Origin: Umbelopsis ramanniana AG
Lineage: Eukaryota > Mucoromycota > Umbelopsidomycetes > Umbelopsidales > Umbelopsidaceae
NCBI RefSeq assembly: GCF_025399195.1
Contig: NW_026252185.1
Location: 1 to 39,433, forward strand
Length of the DNA: 39,433 nt
Direction: 5' to 3'
Shown here: in pieces, positions 22,623-34,168 of the stretch
Layout: the number at the start of each line of letters is the position of its first letter
How positions within the stretch are numbered: position 1 is the stretch's first letter
The notes under the pieces: model-generated
The model's input: the letters and a program-made list of their open reading frames with translations, nothing else
The model's database searches: none
What the model was told of the DNA's origin: nothing
Translations under genes and position numbers: made by a program

Positions 22623-23114
22623 GGTTCGCAACAAATGTAATAAATATAGAGGTGTTGTTTAAAAAGGATGGATTGCAGTTGCGCTGGAGGAAAGATAAAA
22701 TGGAAGACTGCAAGCAAAGAAATGGGACACCAAAAATTCGTTCTTGTTTCTACAAATTCGGTTGATTGTTGTTTGCCTATTCCCAAATAGGCAAATGCTA
22801 ACCACGGCTCGTAGGGATCATAGCAAAACGTCAACTGGGTGGGGAACACAGAGCAGACCAAAGAGCCTTTACGCCGGATGACCTTTCCGCTGGCTATCAA
22901 AGGTTCTCGCATTGCTCAATTTGTCCGGGAAGACACAAACACCACAGGCTTCGCGACTTTTTTTCTTTTATAATATCCAAACAACATTTCTATGAATGAG
23001 TGAAACGGAAAAAACAGGATGGTGTAGTCGACATGAAATTTGGCTAGGTTGGAATAGGATTTTTGAAAATGTGGGTTCTTTTTTTATAACTATTTTGTTT
23101 TCATGGAAGGGTGT
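22623..23114. other. Spacer with promoter of the kinase gene and 3' end of eIF3L
   Basis: About 490 bp without a recognisable gene. It contains the 5' region of the kinase gene and downstream sequence of eIF3L, which is on the same strand. Confidence 0.4.
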
Positions 23115-25249
23115 TTAGTTCTTATGCTCTAAGGTGGCAATGACATCCTGGAATCTGGTAATATTTCTCAGGAACCAGTCACCGTAACGTCGTCCAACCT
23201 TGCTCTCAGCAATGTGAATCATGTCCTGCTTGATGCAGAAGTCCAAGTCAGAAGTAGAGACAATATCTCCTTCGAGGAGGTTGCCGGTAATCCACTTTTG
23301 TTGGCGGCTTCTTTGCTTGAACATCAAAAGCTGAGTTCTAAGCTCGTCAGCATCCATTTCAAGGAAAGCTGCCAATTTATCGATGCTCATGGTAGTGTAC
23401 AACTTGAGGAATGATCGCAATGTTGGGATCATGGTCTGGTTATGTATATCACTGAGGAAAATCTTGGCATGGTGCTGGTAAGGCTCCTAACGATGAAAGT
23501 CCGTTAGTCATACTGCATATACCATCATTATTATTTTCGTGCTGGCTGGTGGCTTACATTGACCTGTGAAAGGGAAGCAGGGTCATCGAAGTTGGGTCCA
23601 TTGGGAGAGATAAACTTGGGGCATGCATACTGGAAAAGGTCTTCATAAACACTAATGCTGTCCTCACTGCGATGATGCGAAATTTAGTATTGTCATCCAT
23701 AAAGTGCATTTCATATTATATAAGGTAGCAGAAACGTACCCCTTTTGCATCTTGGCCAATTGGTCGCCATACTTCTCACGGAGATGGTTGTGAATGTTCT
23801 CATCGAGACGAGTTGGGCAGAGAGCAATGCACATAGCCAACAAAGCGTACATTTGATCACACTTCTTGGCGATCTGTCATAATCAAGTCAGCCAAAACAT
23901 GAAAAGCGATAATTTTGTTCCTGAAACTAACTCTTTACCTGGTCAAACTGATATGAACGAGTATGGTATTGCTTGGTTCGTTGGATGAAAGTCAAGACAG
24001 TGGAGAAAGCTCTGATGGCATCAGCATATCTTCTCATCATCAAGTAAGAGAAACCAACGTAGTAGTATGTGGTAACGTGGCATGGAATGACACGAGAGAA
24101 GAGAGCCTTCTTGTTGAGTTCAATGTTATCCATCATCTTGAGTGCCAAGGTGTAGTCACCCAAAAGACAGTGAACACGCAAGAGACCAATGATAGAGAAG
24201 TATCCCAACATCTTGTAGAGAGGTCGTGAACCGTATTCACCAGCAGCTTCCCTGGGAGTGGCAAAACATTTAGCTGCAAGTTCATATCATACAAGCACGC
24301 ATTTCCCACTCATACTTACAACATATCACCTCCGTTCTTGTTAACAAGAAGCTGTTCGTTGATGCGAGACTTTTGAATCAAGGAGTACAAGACATTGAGA
24401 ACACTGTAGCAGCTCCAAATTTGCGGGTTGTCACGAAGCAAAGCAATCTCCTCTTCAGAGCGGTTCTTAATTCTGTTTCTGCAGTTGCAGAAAGACTGGA
24501 ACTGGTAGATGAACTCGTCAATGATATCCCACAACCATTGGTTTGGAAGTTCAAGGTTAACGGGGAAGTCGGAATCTGTTAAGGTCATCGGTTAGCTTAG
24601 TGTCCAACTCATCACATATCCAAAAACCTTTGCACTTACTCAAGATATAGTTGAAGAGATCGCAGTAGTTCTCGTATGAGTGGAAGCGGTCTTGGATGGA
24701 AGGCGAAAGACGAGCATAAATATGACGATAGTACAATTCGCGGTACAAGGTCAAAAAGACTTGATCTGCAAGCGACAAAGCGTTAATGATCAATCACCCG
24801 TCTCAATATGTATATACGGCAAGACTAAACTTACCATCGTCAACGAGGGGAGAAATAAGTTCTGCCTCAGGCCATGGTTGCTTTGCGTAGAATCGGTCAG
24901 TGAGCTTGTTGAAAGTGACCTCGTAGAGAGTGTGCAATTCGTAAATGTTATTCTCAAGAACATTTCTGTGGAAGTAGGTGATGAAGTTCTTGATGGTGTC
25001 AGGGATCTCGACAGCAATAGGTTGCTTTTGAGAAGAAACAACGCCTAAAAGGAGGAATTATGTGTTATTGTGGGTATGATTCTATTAGATGCACTAGACA
25101 AAAAAAAGTTTTTCATGTGATTGTTTTGTTAAATCATTACCTTCTGAATCGAAACCGTCATCAACATCAGCATCCTGAGGATATTGAGCCGAAGTGACGA
25201 GTTCAACTTCGGCAGCAAGATCGTCTTCCTCGTAGTTATCGTGATACAT
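23115..25249 (-). CDS. EIF3L: Translation initiation factor eIF3 subunit L
   Basis: Eight exons, minus order: 25141-25249, 24835-25044, 24640-24765, 24320-24575, 23939-24251, 23740-23873, 23558-23666 and 23115-23486, giving 542 residues (human eIF3L 564). Strong family blocks run through the protein: [77 protein letters not shown], the PCI-domain [12 protein letters not shown], and [18 protein letters not shown]. The N-terminus is acidic. eIF3L is a PCI subunit of the octamer core of eIF3 in animals, plants and filamentous fungi and is missing from budding yeast, so its presence says this organism has the full 12-13 subunit eIF3. All introns are 63-96 nt with canonical ends. Confidence 0.97.
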
Positions 25250-25601
25250 GATCAACAAGAATTATGAATCAGCCACCCGAAGAAGTTTTGGCGATTTTGC
25301 TTGTCGTTTACCAGTAATTTTAAACACCGTCCAACTGCCCTATCAGACTGTGCTTGGGGTCTGCAAAACATGGTATGCGTAAGATTATTGCTATCATACG
25401 TGGAGACCCGCCTTTCTCTTCATATAAAGTCATGGAAGTTTTTATTACGATCTAATGAATACATTGTGCTGCGTCTTGGTTCTTGATTTCTCGTATTTGC
25501 GCACTGCTATTGCTTTGCTGGGCTGGGTTTACCAACCCAAGCAGGCAAAATCTCTTCAGGCCGTAGGAGTCTCAAACTTGCGCTTTTGTCTCTTATTCAA
25601 C
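25250..25601. promoter_or_regulatory. Divergent promoter region, EIF3L / VMA5
   Basis: The 352 bp between two divergent starts carry the promoters of both housekeeping genes. No convincing TATA box was identified. Confidence 0.4.
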
Positions 25602-27318
25602 ATGGACTACCATCTAGTGTCGGTGCCAGCATCAGGCAACAGACAAAATACCTTCCAGAATCTCAAAGGAAAATTGGCTGAATTTGCAAACACTTATTCG
25701 TTCAGCATTCCAGAGTTCAAAGTAAGTATGAAAAACAAAGAATTGGGAACCACCAATGCACGTACTCACCGCTATCAAACGCCTAGATTGGTACACTTGA
25801 CGCCCTTGTTCTTCTGTCTGATGAATTGGTGAAATACGACATTACTTTTGAGCAGTCTGTGAACAAGATTGTCGACCTTATGCGTACCCTGTTGAAGGAC
25901 CAGCAAAACGAATTAGCTAGCTGTCTCAAGGTTAATGACAGTACGTATCGTTCTTACTGGTGGTAATTCAGTTTTGATATAAGCTAATGACTAACGACGT
26001 GTCGTTTTTGTAGAGGATGTTGATGCCTATGTTAAGAGTTTCCAGTGGAATACAATGAAGTATCGAACTGACAAGTCTTTGCAAGAAACCACAGAGTTAT
26101 TGCATCAGGTTTGTCAAGCAGAACAAATCAACTGTGTGCAGAAGATCGATCTCTAACGCCTTGTTCAATAGGATATGGTGTCTGCTGACAATGTCCTGAA
26201 GAATAAGATGAATAGCTATACCCAAACGAAAAGCGCTTTGCAGGCTTTACAACGCAAGGAGACGTGAGTGACAAACAACGATTTTGTGTTTGATTTTTGT
26301 ATTTTCGTGTTGTGTACTAACTACGCTGTTCTCGCAGCGGAAACCTTTCCGTAAAGAATCTCAATGGCATAGTTAAGAAAGAACACTGTGTGCTCAACTC
26401 GGATTATCTCACTACACTTGTTGTAGCAGTACCAAAGTAAATTTTTATATCTCGTTTGAGACTGATCACGTTTACATCACATCTGACAACTCAATTGCTT
26501 TTAGGTCTCTTGTGAAGCGTTGGTACAGCACATATGAAACGTTGACTCAAATGATTGTTCCCCGATCCTCAGTGTAAGTTGAGAGCAAGGCGTGTTTATA
26601 TACAACGTTAGAATGCTTCTATGCAAGGTTTGCTGACGTTACTTTTCGATCTCTTAGTAAAGTTGCTGAGGATGACGAATATGCATTATTCACCGTTACC
26701 CTATTCCAACGTGTTGCTGAAGAATTCACTCATAAAGCAAGAGAGGAGAGGTAGGGTCTTTTTTTTTCAAACACGACATGTGCTAAATCATGCAGTGGTG
26801 ACTAAAGTCGATGCATCAGATTCATTGTCAGGGATTTCCAATATGACGAAAACGCTATGGAAAAGCAAAAGAAGGAAGCAGAGGAGACGATTACCTCAGA
26901 GCGAGAGCAGCAACAAATCATCATCCGACTTGCAAAGACCAATTTCAGTGAAGTGTTCTCATCATGGGTTCATCTTAAAGCGCTTCGAATCTTTGTCGAA
27001 TCTGTACTGCGCTATGGATTGCCTCCGGATTTCACATCTGTCGTTATTGAGGTAGGCAGTGTTTTTAACTTTCATATGTTGCCTCTGACTCAGTACTAAT
27101 GTCCGGCGAAAATTTGCTAGCCCAAGCCAAAGTGCCAAAGTAAGGTTGAGGATTCTTTGATGGCCCAGTACGGTCATCTAGGTGGTGTCTATGGCCAGCG
27201 AAGCAAGAAGAACGAGGCCAGAGATGAGCATCTCGACCACGAGTTCCAAAACGTCAACGATAGCAGCTACAAACCATGGGTGCAGTTTGACTTACATTTT
27301 GATCCGTTCCGCAAGTAG
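25602..27318 (+). CDS. VMA5: V-type ATPase subunit C (V1 sector)
   Basis: Nine exons: 25602-25721, 25787-25940, 26014-26108, 26172-26263, 26338-26436, 26505-26573, 26658-26750, 26820-27051 and 27121-27318, giving 383 residues (yeast Vma5 392, human ATP6V1C1 382). Recognisable blocks are YHLVSVPASG at the start, GTLDALVLLSDELVKYD, FQWNTMKYRTDKSLQE, LTTLVVAVPK, RFIVRDFQYDE, WVHLKALRIFVESVLRYGLP and the C-terminal FDPFRK. Subunit C joins the V1 catalytic head to V0 through the peripheral stalks and leaves the complex when it disassembles in low glucose. All introns are short and canonical, and no residue looks anomalous. Confidence 0.97.
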
Positions 27319-27604
27319 ACAAGTGAACTTTTTCGCTTTTATATAAAACATAACAAATTCGCCCAATGTATATTTTCACGGCCAACAAAAGAGGATGTGA
27401 ATGCTCTTATTTTTCCTTTCTTATACGTCAAGGCATTGAGCAGTGTAGTACGTAGCGCAAACTTTAAGAATGTCTTCTGTTTGTTACTGTGGGATTCTTT
27501 TTATGGAGTTGGGCTTGCAAAACATAATGATAAACTATCAACAATGGATGCAAATTAGCCACAGAAAAAAAAAGAGGTGTATTTAAGCAATCTATTTATT
27601 TTGT

Positions 27605-28278
27605 CTAATAGTTAGCAGCCATTTGTTGGCATGCCTTAAGGGAGTCGAGGTACCATTGGCAAGCAGTAACATCATTGTTACTGGTTTGAAGGCACTTGGT
27701 GAAGGCTTGGGCATCGGCCTCACAGGAAGCAGCACCAGTTGGCTGTTGTTGGAAGACCTGTTGAGGTGGCTGTTGGTATTGCTGTTGCTGTTGTTGAGGT
27801 TGTTGCGGTTCCTCAGAACCACCTCCACCGAACATGGAAGAAACGCCAGCAGTGATAGCGTGTCCGGCAGCTGAACCGACAGCTACACCAGCAGCTGTAG
27901 TGGCCACTGTGAGAATGAAACAATAGGTGTGAGTGAAAATGAACTTCCAAGCCACTCAACCACCACCGTGGTAGTCAAAAACATAAATTTTGATACTAAC
28001 TTTGAGCAAAAAGACCTGGTTGCTGAGGGGCTGGGTGAGCTATGGCTGATGGAGCAGGAGCAGCAGGAGTCATAGCATGCTGTTGAGGAGCAGGTGGGGC
28101 TTGGTGCTGAACGGGTTGCTGACGAACAGGCGCAGTGTGTGCCTGACGGGTCTGCTGGGTTTGAGGAGCAGGAGCACGAGCAGGTGCGGATCGTCGAGTC
28201 TAAATGTACAGGTATGGTCAATGAATGAAACCAAAACAGTGGGTCACTTCTATGCATGGATCTTACCTGGCGAGGCAT
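27605..28278 (-). CDS. MIX17: CHCHD2/CHCHD10-type twin CX9C mitochondrial protein
   Basis: Three exons, minus order: 28267-28278 (only MPRQ), 28001-28199 and 27605-27906, giving 170 residues. The basic, Ala/Pro-rich N-terminus (MPRQTRRSAPARAPAP) looks like a mitochondrial targeting region. The hydrophobic core GLFAQMATTAAGVAVGSAAG is the family signature, with a glycine-rich AxxxG pattern. A Gln-rich linker (EEPQQPQQQQQQYQQPP) leads to the CHCH domain: C-EADAQAFTK-C and C-QWYLDSLKA-C, two CX9C motifs that form disulphides in the intermembrane space through the Mia40 pathway. The family helps keep cristae and respiratory complexes; yeast Mix17 is the counterpart. The 12-nt first exon is supported by GT...AG ends and by the conserved MPR start. 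Confidence 0.93.
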
Positions 28279-28989
28279 TTAGAAATTGAAGGAAAAAACA
28301 AAGGGTGGAGGATACAAGCGCTGGGGTGCCTGAAATGAGCCAATGACATTGAGCGGACTGTGAAGCACACAAAAAGACTGTCAATCAGCATGGGCTCAAG
28401 CCTCTTTTCTGTTTGGTAAAGTTCCAATCCTTTGCCACAATCAACATGACGAGGCTGAAGAGAAATTGATGATCGAAACTTCTATTAGGCTTGGCAATCC
28501 TTCCACTATAAGCAGATCCAGCTTGTGGTGGCAAAGCCTAATACTTGGCGACATGTACTTATTTGACGTGTGGCTGTCCAGTTGATTGTAGATACCATTT
28601 TCATCAGCGTGCTGGTATCGCAAATGGGAGATCTGAAGCCATTGATAAGAAGCTCATATTATCATATATCTGACACTGAGATGAAGGCCGTGCAGTTGAC
28701 AGAAAAAGAAAATTTACTATTTATTAAAAAGAATGACCCCAACGTTCTACGTTTGTAGGGTTTTTTTTAGTGCTGCATTTTTGTGCACAACCTAAATGGC
28801 GGATGCCCAAATTTAACGTAGACCTGGCGTGTGATTGGCCAAAGTTCAAGCAAACGATGCTCTTTTGGCCTGCTCGCCTGTCCTGTCCCCTTGCCCAGCC
28901 AGAGTATATAGAGTGCGCAGCCTCAACCACGCTTCCTCCCTCCCTCTCTTTCTCTCTCAACCTACCTTCACTGAACTGAATCTCGGCTA
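28279..28989. other. Spacer with divergent promoters, MIX17 / Rho GTPase
   Basis: About 710 bp with no gene. A TATA-like TATATA at 28905-28910 lies 80 nt before the Rho start and is followed by a CT-rich tract (28936-28975). An open frame on the minus strand at 28724-29029 runs into the Rho first exon and is taken as chance. Confidence 0.45.
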
Positions 28990-30196
28990 ATGTCGTCCAA
29001 ATCCAAAATACAATCAGACCATGTCCCACGGATTAAGCTGGTCATTGTAGGCGACGGAGCTTGCGGCAAAACCTCGGTGCTTCATGTTTTCAAATATGGC
29101 ACGTTTTCAAGGGTAAAGCCGCTTTCGCAGTACTTTTTCTTACCGGAAAGGTTGATCCACTGACATTGACATTTGTGCCCTTGCAACCTTAGGCTCATGT
29201 TAGTAGTTCTCGATGTTGTTAACTTTGATAGAGCTTTAAGAATCCTCTATCGTCTGACTTTCACCCAAAAAATACAACCCTTTCCATTTCTAGATACCGA
29301 CAGTATTCGATAACTATGTTCATACAGTACAAGTAGACGGAAAGACGGTAGAGCTAGCTCTTTGGGATACGGCGTGAGTTTTCTTTTCTTATTATGGATG
29401 TAGTAGAGCTAAAAGTTTAAGATTTGATCGCCTAACTGCATTCACGAATCTCTTCAATATTAGCGGCCAAGAAGAATACGATGTAGGTGATATGCTACCC
29501 TTTCGGCCATTTTATGCATTAGTTCCAATGATACAAAATATATGGGCCCATACTGATCCATCATTAATTATTTAGAGAATTCGGATCCATTCGTACCCTG
29601 GAGCCAACGTCGTCTTGATATCATTTGCTATTGACACAAAAGATTCACTGGAAAATGTTACTTCGGAGGTAGGTTTCCCACACTCTTATCCGTAACCCCC
29701 CAAGAAAAGGGCGAGTTACAATCATCGCCACGATAACCCATGTTAAAACATTCAACCAATCTGCTAGTGGATCGAGGAAGTTAACAAAGAGTGTCCCGGT
29801 GTACCGATAATACTAGTGGGCCTCAAGAAAGATTTAAGGCCACAAGACGCCAGACGCAACGACAACACATTTGTTCACCCACGAGAGGTAAGAAAACGTG
29901 TGGCCTTGCATATTCGGAAGAGCAGCAGAAAGTTGATCTGCGTTTATTTATCTCTCCCATTTACTTAACATCAGGCGGAGATTGTGGCATCGAACATTGG
30001 CGCCCGTTCTTATATAGAATGCAGCGCGTTGACTGGTGAAGGTGTTCAAAAAGTATTTGATATTGCCGTCAGAGCTGGCCTGGTAAGTATTTCTTTTCGC
30101 TCCCTAAACGTATAGTTAGAGAGTTTAGAAGCTGATGTTACCCTTGAACAGATTCAAAAGCAAAAAGATGATACCGGATGCTGTATCATCCTGTAA
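28990..30196 (+). CDS. Rho-family small GTPase
   Basis: Seven exons: 28990-29112, 29294-29373, 29464-29482 (19 nt), 29576-29668, 29768-29887, 29975-30082 and 30152-30196, giving 195 residues. G1 is GDGACGKT, the effector loop VFDNYV, G3 WDTAGQEEYDRIR, G4 VGLKKDLR, G5 ECSAL, and the Rho-specific insert region lies around DARRNDNTFVHPRE. The C-terminus CCIIL gives a CAAX box (CIIL), whose final Leu predicts geranylgeranylation; the preceding Cys may be palmitoylated. It should switch actin, wall-synthesis or polarity pathways at the plasma membrane. Switch II reads RIRIHSYPGANVVLISFAID, not the RLRPLSYP of Rho1, so it is a divergent branch (Rho3/Rho4-like is possible). There is no long polybasic stretch before the CAAX box. 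Confidence 0.96.
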
Positions 30197-31289
30197 TACC
30201 ATGGACCCTATATTTTCCAATCATCAACTCCACCCTACCCCGTTTACCTCGGCATACATTTGCTCATGGATACCAGCTGGTGAAACCCATCTGCCTATTT
30301 CCATTTTTTCTCCGCCTTAACAAACTAATTACAAACGGTCACCAATCCATTCCAACACGTACAAAGCCCATTCATGTTTTCTATCAACCACGCCTTACGC
30401 CTTTTTTGCCTTCAACGTCTTACACACCTGCAATAGCGTAAATTATGGTCATCCTCTTCCCTTCGCTTCTATATATTTAATTGGCACATCTTAGTTGTTC
30501 TCTGCCCTGTGTTTGGTTACAATTGATGGCTTTACATGCAATGGTACCTAAAAAAATTATGAGTATCATAGAAAGTAGGAGATTGGCACTATAGGGCAAA
30601 CTTTTCGGAAATGTTTGGAGACCAGCTGCCAGTACCCAAGTATGGCACTCAGCGTTTGTAATACCTCTTTTTTATGCAGAGGGCTGTGTGAGCAGGATTA
30701 AAATGTACAAGGCTTATTGAAACTTCTCGGGGCATTGACCGATGGAAACATGCGAATTACCCATAAACCTGTTAAAAATGAGTTCAAAAATTTGGTAATA
30801 ACGGATGTTTGTGGTATCCCCCACCATGCATTTTTATCTCTTCCGGACGCTACCATCATACTGTGCTTACTACTTGAGTGGTCCAAAGCCCCTACACCAT
30901 TCGCTCCTCAATCAGTTCGAAAAGCCCAAAGTGCTGCTACTCAGTTCTCATAAATAAACATACTCATTTATTGAACATTTTTTTTCTTCTCGTGCAATTT
31001 CGTTTCAGCTCTGGAAGATCAGCAACACTGAAGGCATTGTTCCATCGACTATACTGTAAGTCAATATGATATTATACTTTGAAGTATGTATTGGACTGCA
31101 ATAGTAGACTGTAATATTAGGCTTTTCATACAAATGTGGTGTCTTCCATTGTGGTTACTGGCTACCTTCCTTACATCTTTTTTTGCCTTCTATTTTTCGG
31201 ACTGCTTGCCTGGGCTGGGAGCGGATGATGAAACTTTTAACAATTCTGGCCAAAGTGTCGTTCCATGTCCAGTGGCTCTCATCAAGAAC
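30197..31289. other. Spacer upstream of APH-1
   Basis: About 1.1 kb. An open frame on both strands at 30698-30953 (one direction reading KLLGALTDGNMRITHK, the other WWGIPQTSVITKFLNS) has no recognised family. From 31086 the APH-1 frame is open with an ATG and a hydrophobic stretch (LWLLATFLTSFFAFYF), a possible N-terminal extension or upstream reading frame. Confidence 0.35.
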
Positions 31290-32324
31290 ATGTCGCTGTA
31301 TTCATTCTTTGGATGCATGTTCACTGCATATGGACCACTCCTTAGCATATTTTTCTTATACATTTCCCGAGATGCCCAACTCGTTCTACTCATGGTGTGC
31401 AGGTACGGACGAATTCATAAGACTATCGAAACCGCTATATGTTGGGCCCGCTCATCTGACATTCCGTTTGGTATATGCGCTCAGTGCATTCTTTTGGTTG
31501 ATCGCTATATTATTATCTTCAGTCATATGGTTTGCTGCAACACCGGCCCGTGATATGAACGCAGTTACAATCCTGCACAGTGTTATTTTGCAGGAACTAT
31601 TTCGATGGGCATTGTTCAAGCTTTTGCAGTAAGTCCGGTTCAGAGTCACAAGCAGTCAACGGAATTCCAACATACTGATTATATGTAAAAGTCGAGCAGA
31701 AAAAGGGCTAATGATCGTATCCAAAAACCCCAAATCACGATACAATCGCTCTGTATTTGCTTTTGGTGAGAATCGCGTTAGACCATCATGTAACTTTACT
31801 CTCATCATCGTTGACCTCTTCCTTTTTGTGCCTTAGTCTCTGGCTTCGGGTTTGGATTGACAAGTGCATTGGTCACTTACATTTCCACCCTTGTACAAAC
31901 GATTCAACCTGGCGTCATCATGTGTCCGTCGTGTCCAAAAGCTACTCTATTCTTTATCTCAGCCATTAACACTTCTTTGACGTCGTTACAACATATAACA
32001 TGGATGATGATCGCCTTCGAAGCATATCTCAATCTACCAACACTGTTAGGAATCCTGCAAGGCGCTTGGGTGCTGGCAAGTCATTTTGGAGTCTCATACG
32101 CGGTAGGTATTTTGTTCTTCGCATGGCCGTCGATCCGCGTATCTAAATCGTCCGAAACCTCTTTTCTTGTACAGATGTTACTCAATGCGTCAGAGTCTGT
32201 GTCTCTAGGTTGCGTTTACGCTATTGTCATCCAGGTTGTTATCTTAGCTATTTCTACAACCCTAGTGGTACTCAATCTCAAAAAGCACTACGGCGCCGCT
32301 GTCTTCTCAAGAACGCAACGGTAG
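31290..32324 (+). CDS. APH1: APH-1 homologue (gamma-secretase subunit)
   Basis: Exons 31290-31402, 31485-31628, 31692-31765, 31837-32102 and 32175-32324 encode 248 residues (human APH1A 265), with about seven hydrophobic segments. Family hallmarks: SFFGCMFTAYGPLLSIFFL at the start, AFFWLIAILLSSVIWF, VILQELFRWALFKLL, RAEKGL, and FVSGFGFGLTSA, which aligns with the GxxxGxxxG helix of human APH1 (here Gly113, Gly117, Ala121). The two conserved membrane histidines are present: His163 in LQHITW and His193 in ASHFGVSYA. APH-1 scaffolds presenilin, nicastrin and PEN-2 in the gamma-secretase intramembrane protease. Yeasts lack this complex; its presence here implies a fungus that kept it. The start at 31290 follows homology, but an upstream in-frame ATG at 31086 could add 68 residues including another hydrophobic segment. 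Confidence 0.9.
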
Positions 32325-32490
32325 CGAAACCTGAAGACTGCAAAGCGCGAGTTCGACAATATCCCCACTTTTTTCTTTTTTTTTTTGCAATATAGATAGG
32401 AAACATTATACAAGAACAAAAAAAATACAATAACATTTTGAATCTTCACCATCTTTTTCAACATATGTATATAACCAAACAATTTCTTTA

Positions 32491-34168
32491 TCAATCCAAG
32501 TCAAGAGGGCCGGAAGGAGGGTTCGGATTGCTAGAAGACGACGATGGATTGTTTCCATTGGCGCCAGCGTTATGGTTGGTATTGTCCGAGTTCGGATGGC
32601 TATCTTGTTGCTGCTGCGTTTGGTTGTTGCTACTACCTCCCCATCTAAACGCTCCTGGAATAGTCGACTCCCAAGAAAAGGTAGTAGTCCTTGAATCGGA
32701 TGTTGGATGTGATGTTTGGCTAGACGTCGTTTGATTTTGATTGGATGTGCTTGCTTCGGTGGTATTCGATGTGTTGTGCGCTGTTTCTGATGGCGTATCT
32801 TTTGGTAATTGACCAGTGATCAACGAGTATCGGCTTGAAACATTCAATCAGTTAGCATTTCCGTTTGTTAATGAATATGGTAGACCAAATATGTGACACT
32901 TACCAGACAGGACAAGTGCCATTTACTTTTAACCAAGGCGTGATACAGTCTGCGTGGTATCCATGCTCACACGGCAATATCGTCACTTCCTCATTCAGAT
33001 TGAAATCGTCTGTACAAATGGCGCAATGTGCGTATTTTTCTATACGTCAAGCAATGTAAGTGAATCGTTCGATTGCTCAATACCTTCCAAGGTGGACAAA
33101 AGCTTACCGAGTTCTGTCTCCTTGAGCTTCTTCTTTTCTAAGCCGTCTATTATTTCGTCTGTAGCCGGGGGTGGTGCATGGTCACTATTAGGCGTTTAAA
33201 TTGAAATATTAGAACAGTGACGAGTAATCAGGACCTCAAGTCATTTCCTAACGCACCTATTTGCCTGCTCCATCAATTGGGTAATGATATTGTCCAATCC
33301 AGTCTGACTGAACACATAATCTCCTGGATTGGCACTACCGCCAAAATTGAGACTAATGGGCGATCCGCTCAATCCGGATATCATCTGAATGAGACTTCGA
33401 AAATAGCTTGGTTAAGGACCATAGTCATTGCAATGTCGAACATCCGCAGATAACGATGAACGTAAACCTACTTAATCATGTTGGCGGTACGCGCATCTCG
33501 GTTTTCAGCTGGTCTTGGTGATTCTGTTCTCTGATACGTGGTATTTTGTGAGCTATGGAAAGAACCCGGCATAGTCGATGGTTGGTCACTTTGAACCGAC
33601 CGAAATCTCAATCCTCCATCCGCGCCAAAGCTGCCCATAAACATGACTGGTTGTCGATGTCTACCAACGCGAGTTCCATCTCCACCACCAGGTGTTGGTT
33701 GACCAACATCAGGATTACTTCTCGAGGTGTTATTATTGTTTGGTCCTCTTTCTTGTTGTTCTGGTGGTGTTGGCAGGTTTCCGTTTAAGAGAGCATTAAG
33801 CATGGAATACAATGCACCTCCGTTTTCTGGCGCATTAGTGCTCGAGTCAAAGAACTGAAATACGTTGCTGTTAGGTCCACTTGTGCTGAAAGTATTGTAA
33901 GACGCCGGGGTAGATCCCATAACTGGATCTTCTTCATATAGCGGGGCAATGAAATCTCGAGGATCATTCTCAGGTTCAATCTACACGAGGACATGCGCAG
34001 CACACTGAGTATATGACTAATATATCGCGTTATTAAACCCAGCATAGCTTTACTTACCTGTTCAACAAACTGGCCATTACAAGTTTGACATATAGGATCA
34101 GGGGCCATCAGCACTTGCACTTCCCTTTGGCATTGGTGGCACCAAAAATGCGGTGATTGTGGTGGCAT
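32491..34168 (-). CDS. RING-H2 E3 ubiquitin ligase, RNF126/RNF115-like
   Basis: Six exons, minus order: 34058-34168, 33472-33980, 33257-33394, 33108-33184, 32904-33039 and 32491-32833, giving 437 residues. An N-terminal zinc ribbon (FWCHQC...ICQTC; Cys10, 13, 27, 30) matches the BCA2/RNF126 zinc finger that binds ubiquitin or the BAG6 ubiquitin-like domain. The middle is Asn/Ser/Gly-rich. The block SQTGLDNIITQLMEQAN is typical just before the RING in this family. The RING-H2 is complete: Cys284, Cys287, Cys302, His304, His307, Cys310, Cys321, Cys324 (C3H2C3). The C-terminal 110 residues are low complexity (Asn, Ser, Thr, Gln). The human relatives act in quality control of mislocalised cytosolic proteins and in endosomal sorting. 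The exact fungal role is not established here. Confidence 0.94.

Noticed and set aside
23963-25048. Several plus-strand ORFs opposite eIF3L (up to 122 residues)
   Set aside because: They are antisense shadows of well-conserved eIF3L exons and have no homologue of their own.
28724-29029. 101-residue minus-strand ORF over the Rho promoter and first exon
   Set aside because: It overlaps the TATA box, the CT tract and a conserved GTPase exon. It has no known homologue and no splice support.
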